64,000 bases of DNA from an uncultured Clostridia bacterium (lineage in GTDB: Bacteria > Bacillota > Clostridia > Lachnospirales > Cellulosilyticaceae), in the NCBI GenBank assembly GCA_937921505.1, contig CAKZUB010000009.1:1-64000 (forward strand), in the 5' to 3' direction. Under the pieces are notes generated by a model. The model did not search any database. It was not told where the DNA came from and saw only the letters and a list, made by a program, of their open reading frames with translations. The translations under genes and the position numbers were made by a program. Each line of letters starts with the position of its first letter. Position 1 is the first letter of the stretch. Positions 1-8,105 of the stretch are shown piece by piece.

Positions 1-139
1 TAGTAAGTTTGTTATTGGGGACTGGGTGCAATGTTTCTGGGCGTTTATCTTTGCCTACACACCCTTCACTTGTCCACCTCTGATAAGTTCTATCTGTAAT
101 GTTTAGAACCTTACAAGCTGGCCTAAGTCTTGCTCCACT
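1..139 (-). pseudogene. IS3-type transposase fragment cut by the IS21 element
   Basis: On the minus strand a frame stays open from the left edge to the IS21 terminus. It reads like the N-terminal helix-turn-helix region of an IS3-family transposase: GARLRPACKVLNIT, then RTYQRWT, then a KRPETLHPVPNNKLT linker. The natural 5' end is replaced by IS21 DNA at position 140 and the rest lies outside the window, so I cannot say whether the far end is intact. The family call comes from motif recognition alone. Confidence 0.6.
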
Positions 140-200
140 TGTAGATTGTCAAGTAAAATTGACCCACTTTTTCAATTTTTTTCGTTTAAAACTGACCCAC
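140..200. repeat. IS21 left end, two TGACCCAC-type repeats
   Basis: The outer repeat is 140-167 and the inner one 183-200; both finish in TGACCCAC. In characterised IS21 elements such repeats bind the IstA transposase. Confidence 0.8.
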
Positions 201-436
201 TTCATTCCTGCTATTAAGTAGATAAAGCCAATACTTCAATTCCTACTTTCACATTCACATTTATTCCACGGTTCCCTTGACCATGAGCCTCCATTGGTAT
301 GCACCTTAGCATCAACGGCACCACCCTCTGCAAGTGAGAAGATCTACGAAGCTAGTGCTGCCAAGCAAGTCATGCTCGCATACCAATCTCTCATGATAAA
401 GGGACTTTCGCGGCATAAACGTTAGTTAATTATATC
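201..436. other. Non-coding, relatively GC-rich, structured tail of the IS21 element
   Basis: No convincing reading frame occurs here. ATTGGTATGC at 293-302 pairs exactly with GCATACCAAT at 378-387. Further out, CATGAG (282-287) pairs with CTCATG (390-395), giving a two-part stem enclosing about 75 bases. Base composition is visibly richer in G and C than the neighbouring IS genes. It may be transcript structure after the third ORF, or a remnant of older DNA caught inside the element. Confidence 0.45.
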
Positions 437-859
437 TTAATGCATTTCTACTTTGAAACCTTGATCATCAAGATATGCTACATTAATTACAACGTATTTT
501 TCTTCTCTGTTAAAGGTAATAAATTTATGATACTCCAATAAGCGTTCTTGTATAAGCTCATTAAAGAGGGACTCACGGGCACTTGTCTTTTTGACAATAG
601 GTTCAATAGAACTGATTTGTCTTTTATATGTTAGTTCTTCTATGCTCATAAACGGCTTTTCGATAGCATCAATGAGATAGTATTGTTTAGCTGTGCGATT
701 GTAGCCATATTTGCTTTCTTTTCTAAGCTGACACTTAAATGTTTGATAACTTATACCGTATTTACTTGTCAGTAAATCTGTTGCTTTTATATAGCCAGCT
801 GTATTAATAATACTAACTATTTCCGCTACCTGTTCATCAGATAATAGATTTCTATTCAT
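437..859 (-). CDS. Third ORF of the IS21 element, unknown function, 140 aa
   Basis: I do not recognise a family. The N-terminal half (about residues 5-50) looks like a helix-turn-helix region: SDEQVAEIVSIIN, then ATDLLTSKYGISYQTFKCQL. The rest is charged and lysine-rich with no membrane segment. Its start codon overlaps the end of istB by 8 nt in the same direction, so it is probably translated by coupling as the last gene of an istA-istB-orf3 operon. Most IS21 elements carry only istA and istB. It could be a regulator of transposition or a small passenger gene. Confidence 0.6.
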   Translation of the reverse strand: MNRNLLSDEQVAEIVSIINTAGYIKATDLLTSKYGISYQTFKCQLRKESKYGYNRTAKQYYLIDAIEKPFMSIEELTYKRQISSIEPIVKKTSARESLFNELIQERLLEYHKFITFNREEKYVVINVAYLDDQGFKVEMH

Positions 860-1613
860 GTGAAGCCCCCTTTACGCGATAACTATCTCCTGTTATACTA
901 AGGACATGTGAATGATGTATAAGCCTATCAAGAATAGCTGTTGCAGCTACCTGACTTGTAAAAATTTCATTCCAGTTTTTAAATGGAAGATTAGTTGTTA
1001 GAATGAGGGCTTTTTTTTCGTATCGTTGGCGAATGAGTTGAAAAAACAAGCTCTCTTTTTCTTTGTTCATATTTATGTACCCCAGTTCATCAATTACTAA
1101 TAAATCAATCTTATTTAACTTAGTAATCTCTCGTTCAACAACGCCAAAGTCTAAAGCCTTTACAAGCTTATTCATAAGCTCGGCAGCGTTTACAAAACGA
1201 ACTGTATAGCCTTGGTCACAGGCTTTTATCCCTAAGGCAGTGGCTATATAACTTTTTCCCACTCCTGGTGGTCCTATTAAAATGACATTTTCAGCTTTAG
1301 GAATAAAGTCTAAGCACTCTAACTCCTTTAACTTTTTTGTATATCTATGTTCATGAAAAGCATAATCGTAATTTTCGAAAGTTGTGTATTTTTCAAAGCC
1401 TGCAAGTGCAATGTTCTTTTCTATAAAACGTGATTTTTTACCAGCCTCTTCTAGCTTGATTAGGTTTAGAAAAAAATCTTTATAACCTAGATTATCTCTT
1501 ATAGCCTTTTCTATTTCTTCTAAATAATTTTCTCGTATATCAACTAGTTTAAATGTCTTTAGCATTTCACATATATAAGAATCTGTGTTTTGATAATCAC
1601 TGACACATTTCAT
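852..1613 (-). CDS. istB: IS21 helper ATPase IstB
   Basis: This 253-residue AAA+ ATPase of the DnaC/IstB family assembles on target DNA and stimulates the IstA transposase. The Walker A motif GPPGVGKS is at residues 114-121, and the Walker B motif LLVIDELG is at 171-178, followed by the ASCE-type GYI region. Its length is normal for IstB. The start overlaps the 3' end of istA by 17 nt, which argues for coupled translation and a fixed IstA:IstB ratio. The reading frame is intact with no internal stop, so the element may still be active. Confidence 0.93.
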   Translation of the reverse strand: MKCVSDYQNTDSYICEMLKTFKLVDIRENYLEEIEKAIRDNLGYKDFFLNLIKLEEAGKKSRFIEKNIALAGFEKYTTFENYDYAFHEHRYTKKLKELECLDFIPKAENVILIGPPGVGKSYIATALGIKACDQGYTVRFVNAAELMNKLVKALDFGVVEREITKLNKIDLLVIDELGYINMNKEKESLFFQLIRQRYEKKALILTTNLPFKNWNEIFTSQVAATAILDRLIHHSHVLSITGDSYRVKGASHE

Positions 1614-3096
1614 CTATAGCACCTTCTAACTCATAATAATCTAAAGCTCTTATAACCTGATTATCTTTATCTTCAAGCATTTCGACATCTTTTTGACTTT
1701 CGCCCGAAAGGATAATTTCAAAATATTTTCTCTTAAGTATATCTTTAATATCCTCAAAAGAATAGATATCTTTATCTAGGCAATAGGCTATTACTTTTTC
1801 AATGTGATCGACAGGATAAAGCTCTACCAGTTGTAAAATTTTTCTTGCATGATAGCTTGGTTGATCAAGTATTTTAGACGCTGCTGTAAAATACAATTCA
1901 CCATTATAGAACGTACTGATCATCAGCCTCTTGATCTCTGGAATAGATTTACTTACCTTATTTTCTATAGCAGCATAATGTTCATCTGTTTTATTTACGT
2001 GAGCTTTGTCTATAGTGAGCTCGTACTCAGCAATCAGCTCATCTTCTTTGGAATAAATCTCAATCAGATAGCCATAAGATAAACTATAATAGACAGTTTG
2101 TTCAACATATTTAACCGGCACACTATACTTTTTGCTCTTTATACTGACAAAGCTATCAAGACTTACCTTGCGTGGTTCAAGTTGTCTTAGGCACAATCTT
2201 TTGTTTGGCAAAGGGAGTAAACTTTCTTTTTCCTCCTGGAAAGCCTCATAAGGAATACGTTTAGTCGTAGAGTGTAGTTTATGATTCCATTTATTTAAAA
2301 ATAACTTTAACCTTTGATTTAAATCTGTCATGCTCTCGAAAGAATTCCCTTTAATGAAGTGTTCTTCAAGATAATTAAAAGGGCGTTCAACCTTACCCTT
2401 GGTCCTTGCTCTGTATGGCATACAGGCATTGAGCTCAACGCCTAAGTGTGTTGCCAGTAATAAGGCATCTCTTGCATATTTAGGCTGTTTACCTTCTAGA
2501 TGCTCAGTAACTAATGTTTTAGGATTGTCTATTAATAACTCAACTGTAATACCCCCTAGCTGAAAGTATAATTCTTCTATAGCCTTATAAACAGCTGGTC
2601 CATCCATTTTTAAAGAACACGCCATAACTTTTAACCTACTTGAAGCAAGTACCAGTGAAAAACAGTAAATGGTATTCGGTGAGTTGTTAATAAGAACTGT
2701 ATAATGAGCCCAGTCGAATTGAGCTTGATCACCTGGTGGGGTTTCTACTCTAACGGTTGCTTTGCTAGAGATCTTAATCTTTTCTTGTCTTAGAGTCGCC
2801 AGATAGCGATAGATAGGGCTGATACTTCCTTCGTATCCCAGGGTTAAAAGTTCTTCATGTATTCGTGTTCCTATAAAACTATAGGATGGATCAAGATACC
2901 ATATCTTGATTTGCTCTTTGTATTCATCAATTTTAGTTTTGTAACTTTCTCTTGTATAATTTGGCCTTGTTGAGGATCTAAGAAGCTTTCTAACAGTATT
3001 TCTTGATACCTGAAGTTCTTTAGCTATCCCTCTAATGCTCACTCCTTTTTTGTGTAGCTGCTTAACTGTAATCCATTCATCCACGTCTTTCACCAC
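1597..3096 (-). CDS. istA: IS21 transposase IstA
   Basis: This is the 499-residue DDE transposase. A helix-turn-helix lies at about residues 10-40 (VSIRGIAKELQVSRNTVRKL). The integrase-fold core carries D128 in AQFDWA, D190 in LLIDNPK and E237 in KGKVERPF, the expected DDE triad. A beta-rich C-terminal domain follows. The GTG start at 3096 has an AAAGGAG ribosome site about ten bases upstream, and that site lies inside a 9-bp inverted repeat (3105-3134). The length is typical and the frame intact. Confidence 0.93.
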   Translation of the reverse strand: MVKDVDEWITVKQLHKKGVSIRGIAKELQVSRNTVRKLLRSSTRPNYTRESYKTKIDEYKEQIKIWYLDPSYSFIGTRIHEELLTLGYEGSISPIYRYLATLRQEKIKISSKATVRVETPPGDQAQFDWAHYTVLINNSPNTIYCFSLVLASSRLKVMACSLKMDGPAVYKAIEELYFQLGGITVELLIDNPKTLVTEHLEGKQPKYARDALLLATHLGVELNACMPYRARTKGKVERPFNYLEEHFIKGNSFESMTDLNQRLKLFLNKWNHKLHSTTKRIPYEAFQEEKESLLPLPNKRLCLRQLEPRKVSLDSFVSIKSKKYSVPVKYVEQTVYYSLSYGYLIEIYSKEDELIAEYELTIDKAHVNKTDEHYAAIENKVSKSIPEIKRLMISTFYNGELYFTAASKILDQPSYHARKILQLVELYPVDHIEKVIAYCLDKDIYSFEDIKDILKRKYFEIILSGESQKDVEMLEDKDNQVIRALDYYELEGAIDEMCQ

Positions 3097-3104
3097 TCTA
3101 GTCT

Positions 3105-3134
3105 CCTTTACGTTATTTTTACTTCACGTAAAGG
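3105..3134 (-). promoter_or_regulatory. Hairpin that would cover the istA ribosome binding site
   Basis: CCTTTACGT (3105-3113) and ACGTAAAGG (3126-3134) are perfect 9-bp inverted arms with a 12-base loop. In the istA message the 3' arm includes the AAAGG of the ribosome site. A transcript entering from outside the element would fold and hide the site. Confidence 0.6.
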
Positions 3135-3151
3135 ATATATAATCTTTATGC

Positions 3152-3203
3152 CTGGGTCAAATTTAAGTGTGAATGGTGGGTCAGTTTTAAGTATAAATCA
3201 ACA
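3152..3203. repeat. IS21 right end, two inverted TGGGTCA-type repeats
   Basis: The outer repeat 3176-3203 is the inverted partner of 140-167. An inner copy begins near 3152 (TGGGTCAAATTTAAGTGT). The terminal bases ACA complement the left-end TGT. Confidence 0.8.
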
Positions 3204-3294
3204 GGTAGGCTATAGTAATACCAATTCTTTTATTCGTACCTTTAAAAAGTATGAGGGGATCTCACCGGGAGAATATGCTAAAACCAATGATTAA
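3204..3294 (+). pseudogene. C-terminal tail of an AraC-family regulator cut by IS21
   Basis: Reading from 3205 gives 29 codons ending in TAA: VGYSNTNSFIRTFKK, then YEGISPGEY. This is the second helix-turn-helix and PxEY end of an AraC/YesN regulator. It resembles the tail of the gene at 55373-57730 (VGYISCESFIRVFKR). Everything upstream is missing, and the piece begins exactly at the IS21 border. No matching N-terminal part lies on the other side of the element. Confidence 0.85.
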
Positions 3295-3306
3295 AAGTCA
3301 GAAAAA

Positions 3307-3354
3307 AGCAAAATGGTTATACCTTTACAAAAGTAGAGGTATAACCATTTTGCT
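3307..3354. terminator. Bidirectional terminator
   Basis: AGCAAAATGGTTATACCT (3307-3324) and its exact complement (3337-3354) form an 18-bp stem with a 12-base loop. It lies between the plus-strand AraC remnant and the minus-strand uxuB, and the arm ends give AT runs on both sides. Confidence 0.85.
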
Positions 3355-3379
3355 ATCTGTTTTGAAACTTAGTGATATG

Positions 3380-4228
3380 TTAGACGCCTGGATAAGCGCT
3401 AAAGCCACCATCTACTGGGATGACTACACCAGTTACAAAACCAGAGGCTTCTTTAGAAAGTAAATATAAAAGAGTACCAATTAATTCTTCGGATTCACCA
3501 TAACGACCCATAGGGGTAGCGTTAAGAATTTTTTCACTGCGTGCAGTTGGGGTACCATCTGCGTTAAATAAGAGCTTTTCGTTTTGTGCAGTTACAAAAA
3601 AACCTGGTGCAATCGCATTAACTCTTATACCTGATTTTGAAAAATGAACGGCAAGCCATTGGGTGAAGTTGCTAATAGCAGCTTTCGCACCTGAATAAGC
3701 AGGGATTTTTGTAAGTGGGGTAAAGGCATTCATAGAAGAAATATTTAAGATTGTTGCATCAGATTTATCTAACATATCTTTGGCAAAAACTTGTGTAGGA
3801 ATAAGTGTACCAAGGAAATTTAAATTAAATACAAACTCTACGCCAGCAGTATCAAGGTCAAAGAATGTAACGATGTCTTTATCTATATCTCCAGGAAAAT
3901 AATATTCATTGGTAGTGGTGGCTTTGGGGTTGTTACCGCCAGCACCGTTAATTAAAATATCACATTGTCCCAAATCATTTAAAACATCATTATGAACTTG
4001 TTCTAAAGCTTCTTTATCAAGTACGTTAGCCTTATAGGCTTTGGCAATATAGCCTGCGGCTTGAAGTTCATTAGCAAGTTTTTGGGCAGCTTCAAGATTA
4101 AGGTCAAGAAGGGCAACTTTTGCACCGCATTTTGCAATAGCCTTAGCGAACATACCACAAAGTACACCGCCAGCACCAGTAACAACAACCACTTTATTTG
4201 TCAGATCAATATTAAAAGGTAGATTCAT
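3380..4228 (-). CDS. uxuB: D-fructuronate reductase (mannonate oxidoreductase), SDR type
   Basis: This 282-residue short-chain dehydrogenase should interconvert D-fructuronate and D-mannonate with NAD(P)H in glucuronate breakdown. Its Rossmann glycine motif is TGAGGVLCG (residues 17-25), followed by NGAGGNNP (94-101). The catalytic set is S164/S165, Y178 and K182 in YSGAK. Gram-positive UxuB proteins (for example Bacillus YjmF) are SDR enzymes of this size, unlike the E. coli type. It lies 5 nt after uxuA, and its AAGGAG site overlaps the uxuA stop, so the two are co-translated. The neighbour largely fixes the substrate. Confidence 0.85.
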   Translation of the reverse strand: MNLPFNIDLTNKVVVVTGAGGVLCGMFAKAIAKCGAKVALLDLNLEAAQKLANELQAAGYIAKAYKANVLDKEALEQVHNDVLNDLGQCDILINGAGGNNPKATTTNEYYFPGDIDKDIVTFFDLDTAGVEFVFNLNFLGTLIPTQVFAKDMLDKSDATILNISSMNAFTPLTKIPAYSGAKAAISNFTQWLAVHFSKSGIRVNAIAPGFFVTAQNEKLLFNADGTPTARSEKILNATPMGRYGESEELIGTLLYLLSKEASGFVTGVVIPVDGGFSAYPGV

Positions 4229-4233
4229 ATTTT

Positions 4234-5283
4234 TTACTCCTTACTTGTTTTTGAGAGTGTTTCCCATATACCAGTTATATAGGAAGCGCCTAGTGCTCTA
4301 TCGAATAAACCATAGCCAGGTCTGCCTGTTTCTCCCCAGATCATTCTGCCGTGGTCAGGGCGTAAATAGCCATCAAACTTATTGTCATATAAAGCCTTCA
4401 TAATAGCAACGATATCTAATGAACCGCAAGGGGAAAAATGGGCGGATTCTTCAAAGCTGCCATCATCAAGAATTTTGACGTTACGTACATGCATAAAGTG
4501 GATTCGCCCTTGAGAGGCATATTTTTCTACGAGTTTAACCATGTCATTGGTCTTGGTGCATCCAAGAGATCCCGTACAAAAGGTTAAGCCATTGTATTTG
4601 CTATCTACAAGCTTTAAGAAACGATCAAGACTTTTTTCGCAAGTAATGATTCTTGGAAGACCAAAGATATTCCATGGTGGATCATCCGGATGAATAGCCA
4701 TTTTGATATCATTTTGCTCCGCAACAGGGATGATTTGTTTAAGGAAATATTCAAGGTTATCCCATAGCTTTTCTTCATCAGTCTGTGCATAAGCATCAAA
4801 TAATTTTTGGAGATCTTCTTTTTTATAGCTTGAATCCCAACCCGGAAGAGATAGTTCGCCATTAAGAGGATCCATTTTTTCAAGTTGTTCTTTGTAGTAG
4901 ACAAGTGTGGTAGACTTATCTTCAAGCATTTTATCAAGTTGTGTTCTTGTCCAGTCAAAGATAGGCATAAAGTTATAGCAAATGACTTTAACTCCTGCTT
5001 TTCCAAGACGACGGATGTTTTCTTTGTAGTTTTCGATATACTCATCTCTTGTTGGTAACCCAAGTTTAATATCCTCATGAACGGGGACACTTTCAATAAC
5101 ATCAAATTTAAGTCCAGACTTTTCTACTTCATCTTTGAGGCGTGTAATACTTTCGTTACTCCAAACTGAGCCTACTGGCACATCGTAAATGGCAGTAACA
5201 ATACTGTTCATATTAGGAATCTGTCTGATATAATCAAGTTTTACTGGATCATCAGTACCATACCATCTAAATGATAATTTCAT
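4234..5283 (-). CDS. uxuA: D-mannonate dehydratase
   Basis: This 349-residue enzyme of the UxuA family has a xylose-isomerase-like TIM barrel. It removes water from D-mannonate to give 2-keto-3-deoxygluconate. The N-terminus ([14 protein letters not shown]) and the metal and active-site segments [25 protein letters not shown] and [11 protein letters not shown] are those of the family. The length is normal. It is first in a uxuA-uxuB pair, diverging from an AraC regulator. With the GH43 and GH3 genes downstream, it suggests use of glucuronic-acid side chains of xylan. Confidence 0.93.
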   Translation of the reverse strand: MKLSFRWYGTDDPVKLDYIRQIPNMNSIVTAIYDVPVGSVWSNESITRLKDEVEKSGLKFDVIESVPVHEDIKLGLPTRDEYIENYKENIRRLGKAGVKVICYNFMPIFDWTRTQLDKMLEDKSTTLVYYKEQLEKMDPLNGELSLPGWDSSYKKEDLQKLFDAYAQTDEEKLWDNLEYFLKQIIPVAEQNDIKMAIHPDDPPWNIFGLPRIITCEKSLDRFLKLVDSKYNGLTFCTGSLGCTKTNDMVKLVEKYASQGRIHFMHVRNVKILDDGSFEESAHFSPCGSLDIVAIMKALYDNKFDGYLRPDHGRMIWGETGRPGYGLFDRALGASYITGIWETLSKTSKE

Positions 5284-5324
5284 AAATATCCTCCTTTAAA
5301 TTGATAAATTTTTTATAAGGCTTA

Positions 5325-5332
5325 GTGTACAC
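5325..5332. promoter_or_regulatory. Small palindrome in the uxuA/AraC divergent spacer
   Basis: GTGTACAC is an 8-bp palindrome 42 bases before the uxuA start. A second dyad, GTCTTT-A-AAAGAC, lies near 5400 closer to the regulator gene. Either could be a binding site for the AraC protein, but no repeat of these motifs elsewhere supports it. Confidence 0.3.
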
Positions 5333-5466
5333 AATTTTTACTAGTTTATTAAGTCCCTCATTTTGTTTTTAGTATAACAAGAATGGAGGAGTAGTTATAG
5401 TCTTTAAAAGACCTTAAACTTGCAAAAATTGCTCAAAATTTATATAATAATATTAAAGGTGATTCT

Positions 5467-6342
5467 ATGAATAAAGAAGAAAAGTATACGGCACGTCAAA
5501 CGATGTTAGCATCAGAGTATGAAGTTTTTCATTATAAAGATAAATACTTAAATGAGATACAGCTGCATCATCATGACTTTTATGAGATTTATTTGTTTCT
5601 TTCAGGCGATGTTGATTACTTAATCGAAGGAAAAATATATAAGCTACTTCCGGGCGATATTGTAATCATTAATTCTAATGAGCTCCATCAACCGGTTTTC
5701 AAAGATAACTCCAAGTCCTATGAACGTATGGTGCTGTGGATGGATAAGGAATTTGTAAAGTCGCTTTCTACTTCGAAAACAGATTTAGCAAGTTGTTTTA
5801 AGCCAGAAGTCATAAGAGCACATAATGTATCACGGCTTCCCATAGAGATCGTTCAGAGTATAAAATTAATATTTATGAAACTTCTAAACTGCAAACAACA
5901 AGATCGTTTTGGAGGAGATCTAGATTATAAAGCTTATATTACAGATCTTTTACTGATCATTAATCAGAGCTATCTTCAAAAAGATAATAGCTCTTTACAA
6001 ATGCAAGTTGATGTTAAGAATAACCACCTTATTCAATCTGTTATGAGTTATATTGAACAACATATAGAAGAAGATATCCCACTAGACTATTTAGCGAGTC
6101 AATTTTACGTTTCTAAGTTTTATTTATCACGGGAATTTAAAAAGCATACAGGAGCTACTATTCACCGTTATATTGTACAAAAGAAATTAATTGCTGCTAA
6201 GGAACTGATCCTTCAAAGTATTCCTTTGATAGAGGTTTATAAACTTATAGGATTTGGTGATTACTGTAATTTTTTGCGAGCTTTCAAAAACGAGTATGGG
6301 ATTACCCCGAGGGAGTTTTATAAGTATATGATTAATAAATAA
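5467..6342 (+). CDS. AraC-family regulator, probable controller of uxuAB
   Basis: This 291-residue protein has an N-terminal cupin-type sensor (about residues 30-90: HHHDFYEIYLFLSGDVDY, then LPGDIVIINSNELHQP). A C-terminal double helix-turn-helix (about 190-288) contains DYLASQFYVSKFYLSREF and ends in GITPREFYKY. The ATG has AAAGGTG upstream. It diverges from uxuA across 183 bases, the usual position for a local activator sensing a uronate or oligosaccharide. The ligand is not readable from sequence. Confidence 0.85.
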   Translation: MNKEEKYTARQTMLASEYEVFHYKDKYLNEIQLHHHDFYEIYLFLSGDVDYLIEGKIYKLLPGDIVIINSNELHQPVFKDNSKSYERMVLWMDKEFVKSLSTSKTDLASCFKPEVIRAHNVSRLPIEIVQSIKLIFMKLLNCKQQDRFGGDLDYKAYITDLLLIINQSYLQKDNSSLQMQVDVKNNHLIQSVMSYIEQHIEEDIPLDYLASQFYVSKFYLSREFKKHTGATIHRYIVQKKLIAAKELILQSIPLIEVYKLIGFGDYCNFLRAFKNEYGITPREFYKYMINK

Positions 6343-6365
6343 CGCCCAATTTCCTAAAACTAAAA

Positions 6366-6403
6366 AACGCTGTTGAGGAGTGGCATAAACTCTGAGCAGC
6401 GTT
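6366..6403. terminator. Terminator between convergent genes
   Basis: AACGCTG (6366-6372) pairs with CAGCGTT (6397-6403), with partial pairing inside. It follows the AraC gene and faces the end of the response regulator gene. Confidence 0.6.
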
Positions 6404-6521
6404 CTTTGTAAATAGGATAAAGTATGTGTCCAAGCTATAAGGCTATCAACATATTGATAATGAGTATTCTAGCCAAAAAACAGTTGATCAACGGGTAAAT
6501 CAAAGGTTAAATCAAAGTGAT

Positions 6522-8105
6522 TTAAGGCACAGCTAGAGTTGTTTTGGATTTAAACTCTTGCAAACCTACACCGGTCACTTTTCTAAAGCATTTTATAAAA
6601 TAGTTAGGATCGGGAATGCCAACCATTTGAGCGAGTTGATAAGCCTTGTAGTTTGCAAGCTGCAAATGCTCAATAGCTTTTTGGACTCTAAGTGCTACAA
6701 GATACTCTGTAAACGACTTTTGCGTTGCTTTTTTAAATATGCGGCTTAAATAGCTGGGGTTAATATAAAATGCTTTTGCAAGGCTTGTTAAAGATAAGTC
6801 TTCATCCGTATAATGTTTTTCAAGGTAATGAATAATCTGAGAGATTGTATCATTCAAGCGATTGCCATTTTCACTATTCATTAAATAGCAGAACTCAGAA
6901 ATGGTACTTATCACATATTTTTCGATATCAGTATATAATTTAAGACTTATTAAATAAGAATACGAAAGATCATTGAAGCTTAATGAAGAAGCAGATAGTC
7001 CAACTTGAATAAGAGCATCTCTTGTTTGGGTTAAGAAACTAATAGCTTGGTATTTGACGACACTTAAATCTGTAAGTCCTTCTTGTAAGGAATCATGTAG
7101 TAAACCATAAGCTATTTCGGTAGCTTGGCTTATAAGTCCAGACTTAACAAATAATATCAGATGATCCAAGGGGTTATCTGATAATCTATTATAATGAACC
7201 TTTAGGTTTTCAAAGTTATGATTATAAACAATTTCTTCATCCAAAATATAACAGAGTTTGAGTGCGTTTTTAGCATAATGATAAGAAGAAGTTAATTCAT
7301 CTAGGTGAGAGATTATAGTTCCTATGCCACAATATACGGTTGTATTTAAATTAGATTTTAAATAAGCAGTAATACGCTCACTAAGTTCAGGAAGATAGGC
7401 ATTTTCCGTGCTACAAAGTATTACGATACGATTATCATTGTCTAGAAATGCATAAAGGTCTTTAATAGTAGAAAAGGTTTCTTCAATATAGTGGATACAG
7501 TTAGTGAGAATGATGTGTGTATGTGTTATTGAATAGTCATTAGCATCAAATAAAACCTTAATTACAGAAAGCTGCATAGGATAAGATGCATCATGCAACA
7601 AGTCTACTTCTGTTAAGTTCCCATTAATTAATCTATTTAAAAACTTATTTCTTAGTTCTAGAGCATTGTTTTTGATATATTTATAAGACAACTCAAGCTG
7701 AATAAGTTTTTTTCTTTTTTCTGCTATATTTTCAGAAAGTTTTTTTAAGATTCCTGTAATAACATCGGCATCTATAGGTTTTAAAATAAAATCACGAACA
7801 CCAATTGAGATAGCTTGCTGTGCATAAGTAAATTGTTCGTGAGCGGTGATAATGACTACATAAATATCTATGTAGTGCTCCATGATTTGCTTGCTTAGAG
7901 TAATACCATCCATATAAGGCATCTCAATATCTGTAAGCACAATATCAGGCTTAAGTTCTTCTATGATATTTAATGCCTCTATGCCACTGGTTGCATCGGC
8001 TATAACCTCCATATTGAGTGCTTCCCATTCAATGCATAATCTAAGCAGATTTCTTATATTCTGCTCATCGTCGACAATCAGAACCTTTAGTTTTTTTTGA
8101 GTCAT
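6522..8105 (-). CDS. YesN-type response regulator (REC plus AraC domain)
   Basis: This 527-residue regulator has a receiver domain at about residues 5-122, with VDDE near the start and phospho-acceptor D59 in VLTDIEMP. A long helical linker follows. The C-terminal AraC-type DNA-binding region (about 425-520) contains TSLAKAFYINPSYLSRIFKK and ends near GVGLQEF. It overlaps the sensor kinase gene by 4 nt (ATGA), so the two form one operon. Such pairs usually activate an adjacent sugar importer, here the divergent operon starting at 10097. Confidence 0.92.
   Translation of the reverse strand: MTQKKLKVLIVDDEQNIRNLLRLCIEWEALNMEVIADATSGIEALNIIEELKPDIVLTDIEMPYMDGITLSKQIMEHYIDIYVVIITAHEQFTYAQQAISIGVRDFILKPIDADVITGILKKLSENIAEKRKKLIQLELSYKYIKNNALELRNKFLNRLINGNLTEVDLLHDASYPMQLSVIKVLFDANDYSITHTHIILTNCIHYIEETFSTIKDLYAFLDNDNRIVILCSTENAYLPELSERITAYLKSNLNTTVYCGIGTIISHLDELTSSYHYAKNALKLCYILDEEIVYNHNFENLKVHYNRLSDNPLDHLILFVKSGLISQATEIAYGLLHDSLQEGLTDLSVVKYQAISFLTQTRDALIQVGLSASSLSFNDLSYSYLISLKLYTDIEKYVISTISEFCYLMNSENGNRLNDTISQIIHYLEKHYTDEDLSLTSLAKAFYINPSYLSRIFKKATQKSFTEYLVALRVQKAIEHLQLANYKAYQLAQMVGIPDPNYFIKCFRKVTGVGLQEFKSKTTLAVP

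Larger units (their letters stand above)
140..3203 (-). mobile_element. IS21-family insertion sequence, about 3.06 kb, with istA, istB and a third ORF
   Basis: The element begins TGT and ends ACA. Its 28-bp terminal inverted repeats (140-167 and 3176-3203) match at 21 of 28 positions by hand alignment, and both end inward in TGACCCAC. A second copy of the TGACCCAC-type repeat lies inside each end (183-200 and about 3152-3172), the multi-repeat end structure typical of IS21. All three genes read leftward. No 4-8 bp target duplication is visible: the left flank ends GCTCCACT and the right flank starts GGTAGGCT. The left flank is a transposase fragment and the right flank an AraC tail, so the two sides did not belong to one gene. 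Confidence 0.9.

Noticed and set aside
3251..3463. 70-codon plus-strand ORF near the AraC remnant
   Set aside because: It crosses an 18-bp terminator hairpin and runs antisense into uxuB; the real remnant is in another frame.
4003..4188. Second minus-strand ORF inside uxuB, and similar frames inside other genes
   Set aside because: They are shadows of well-supported genes, with no ribosome site and no recognisable product.
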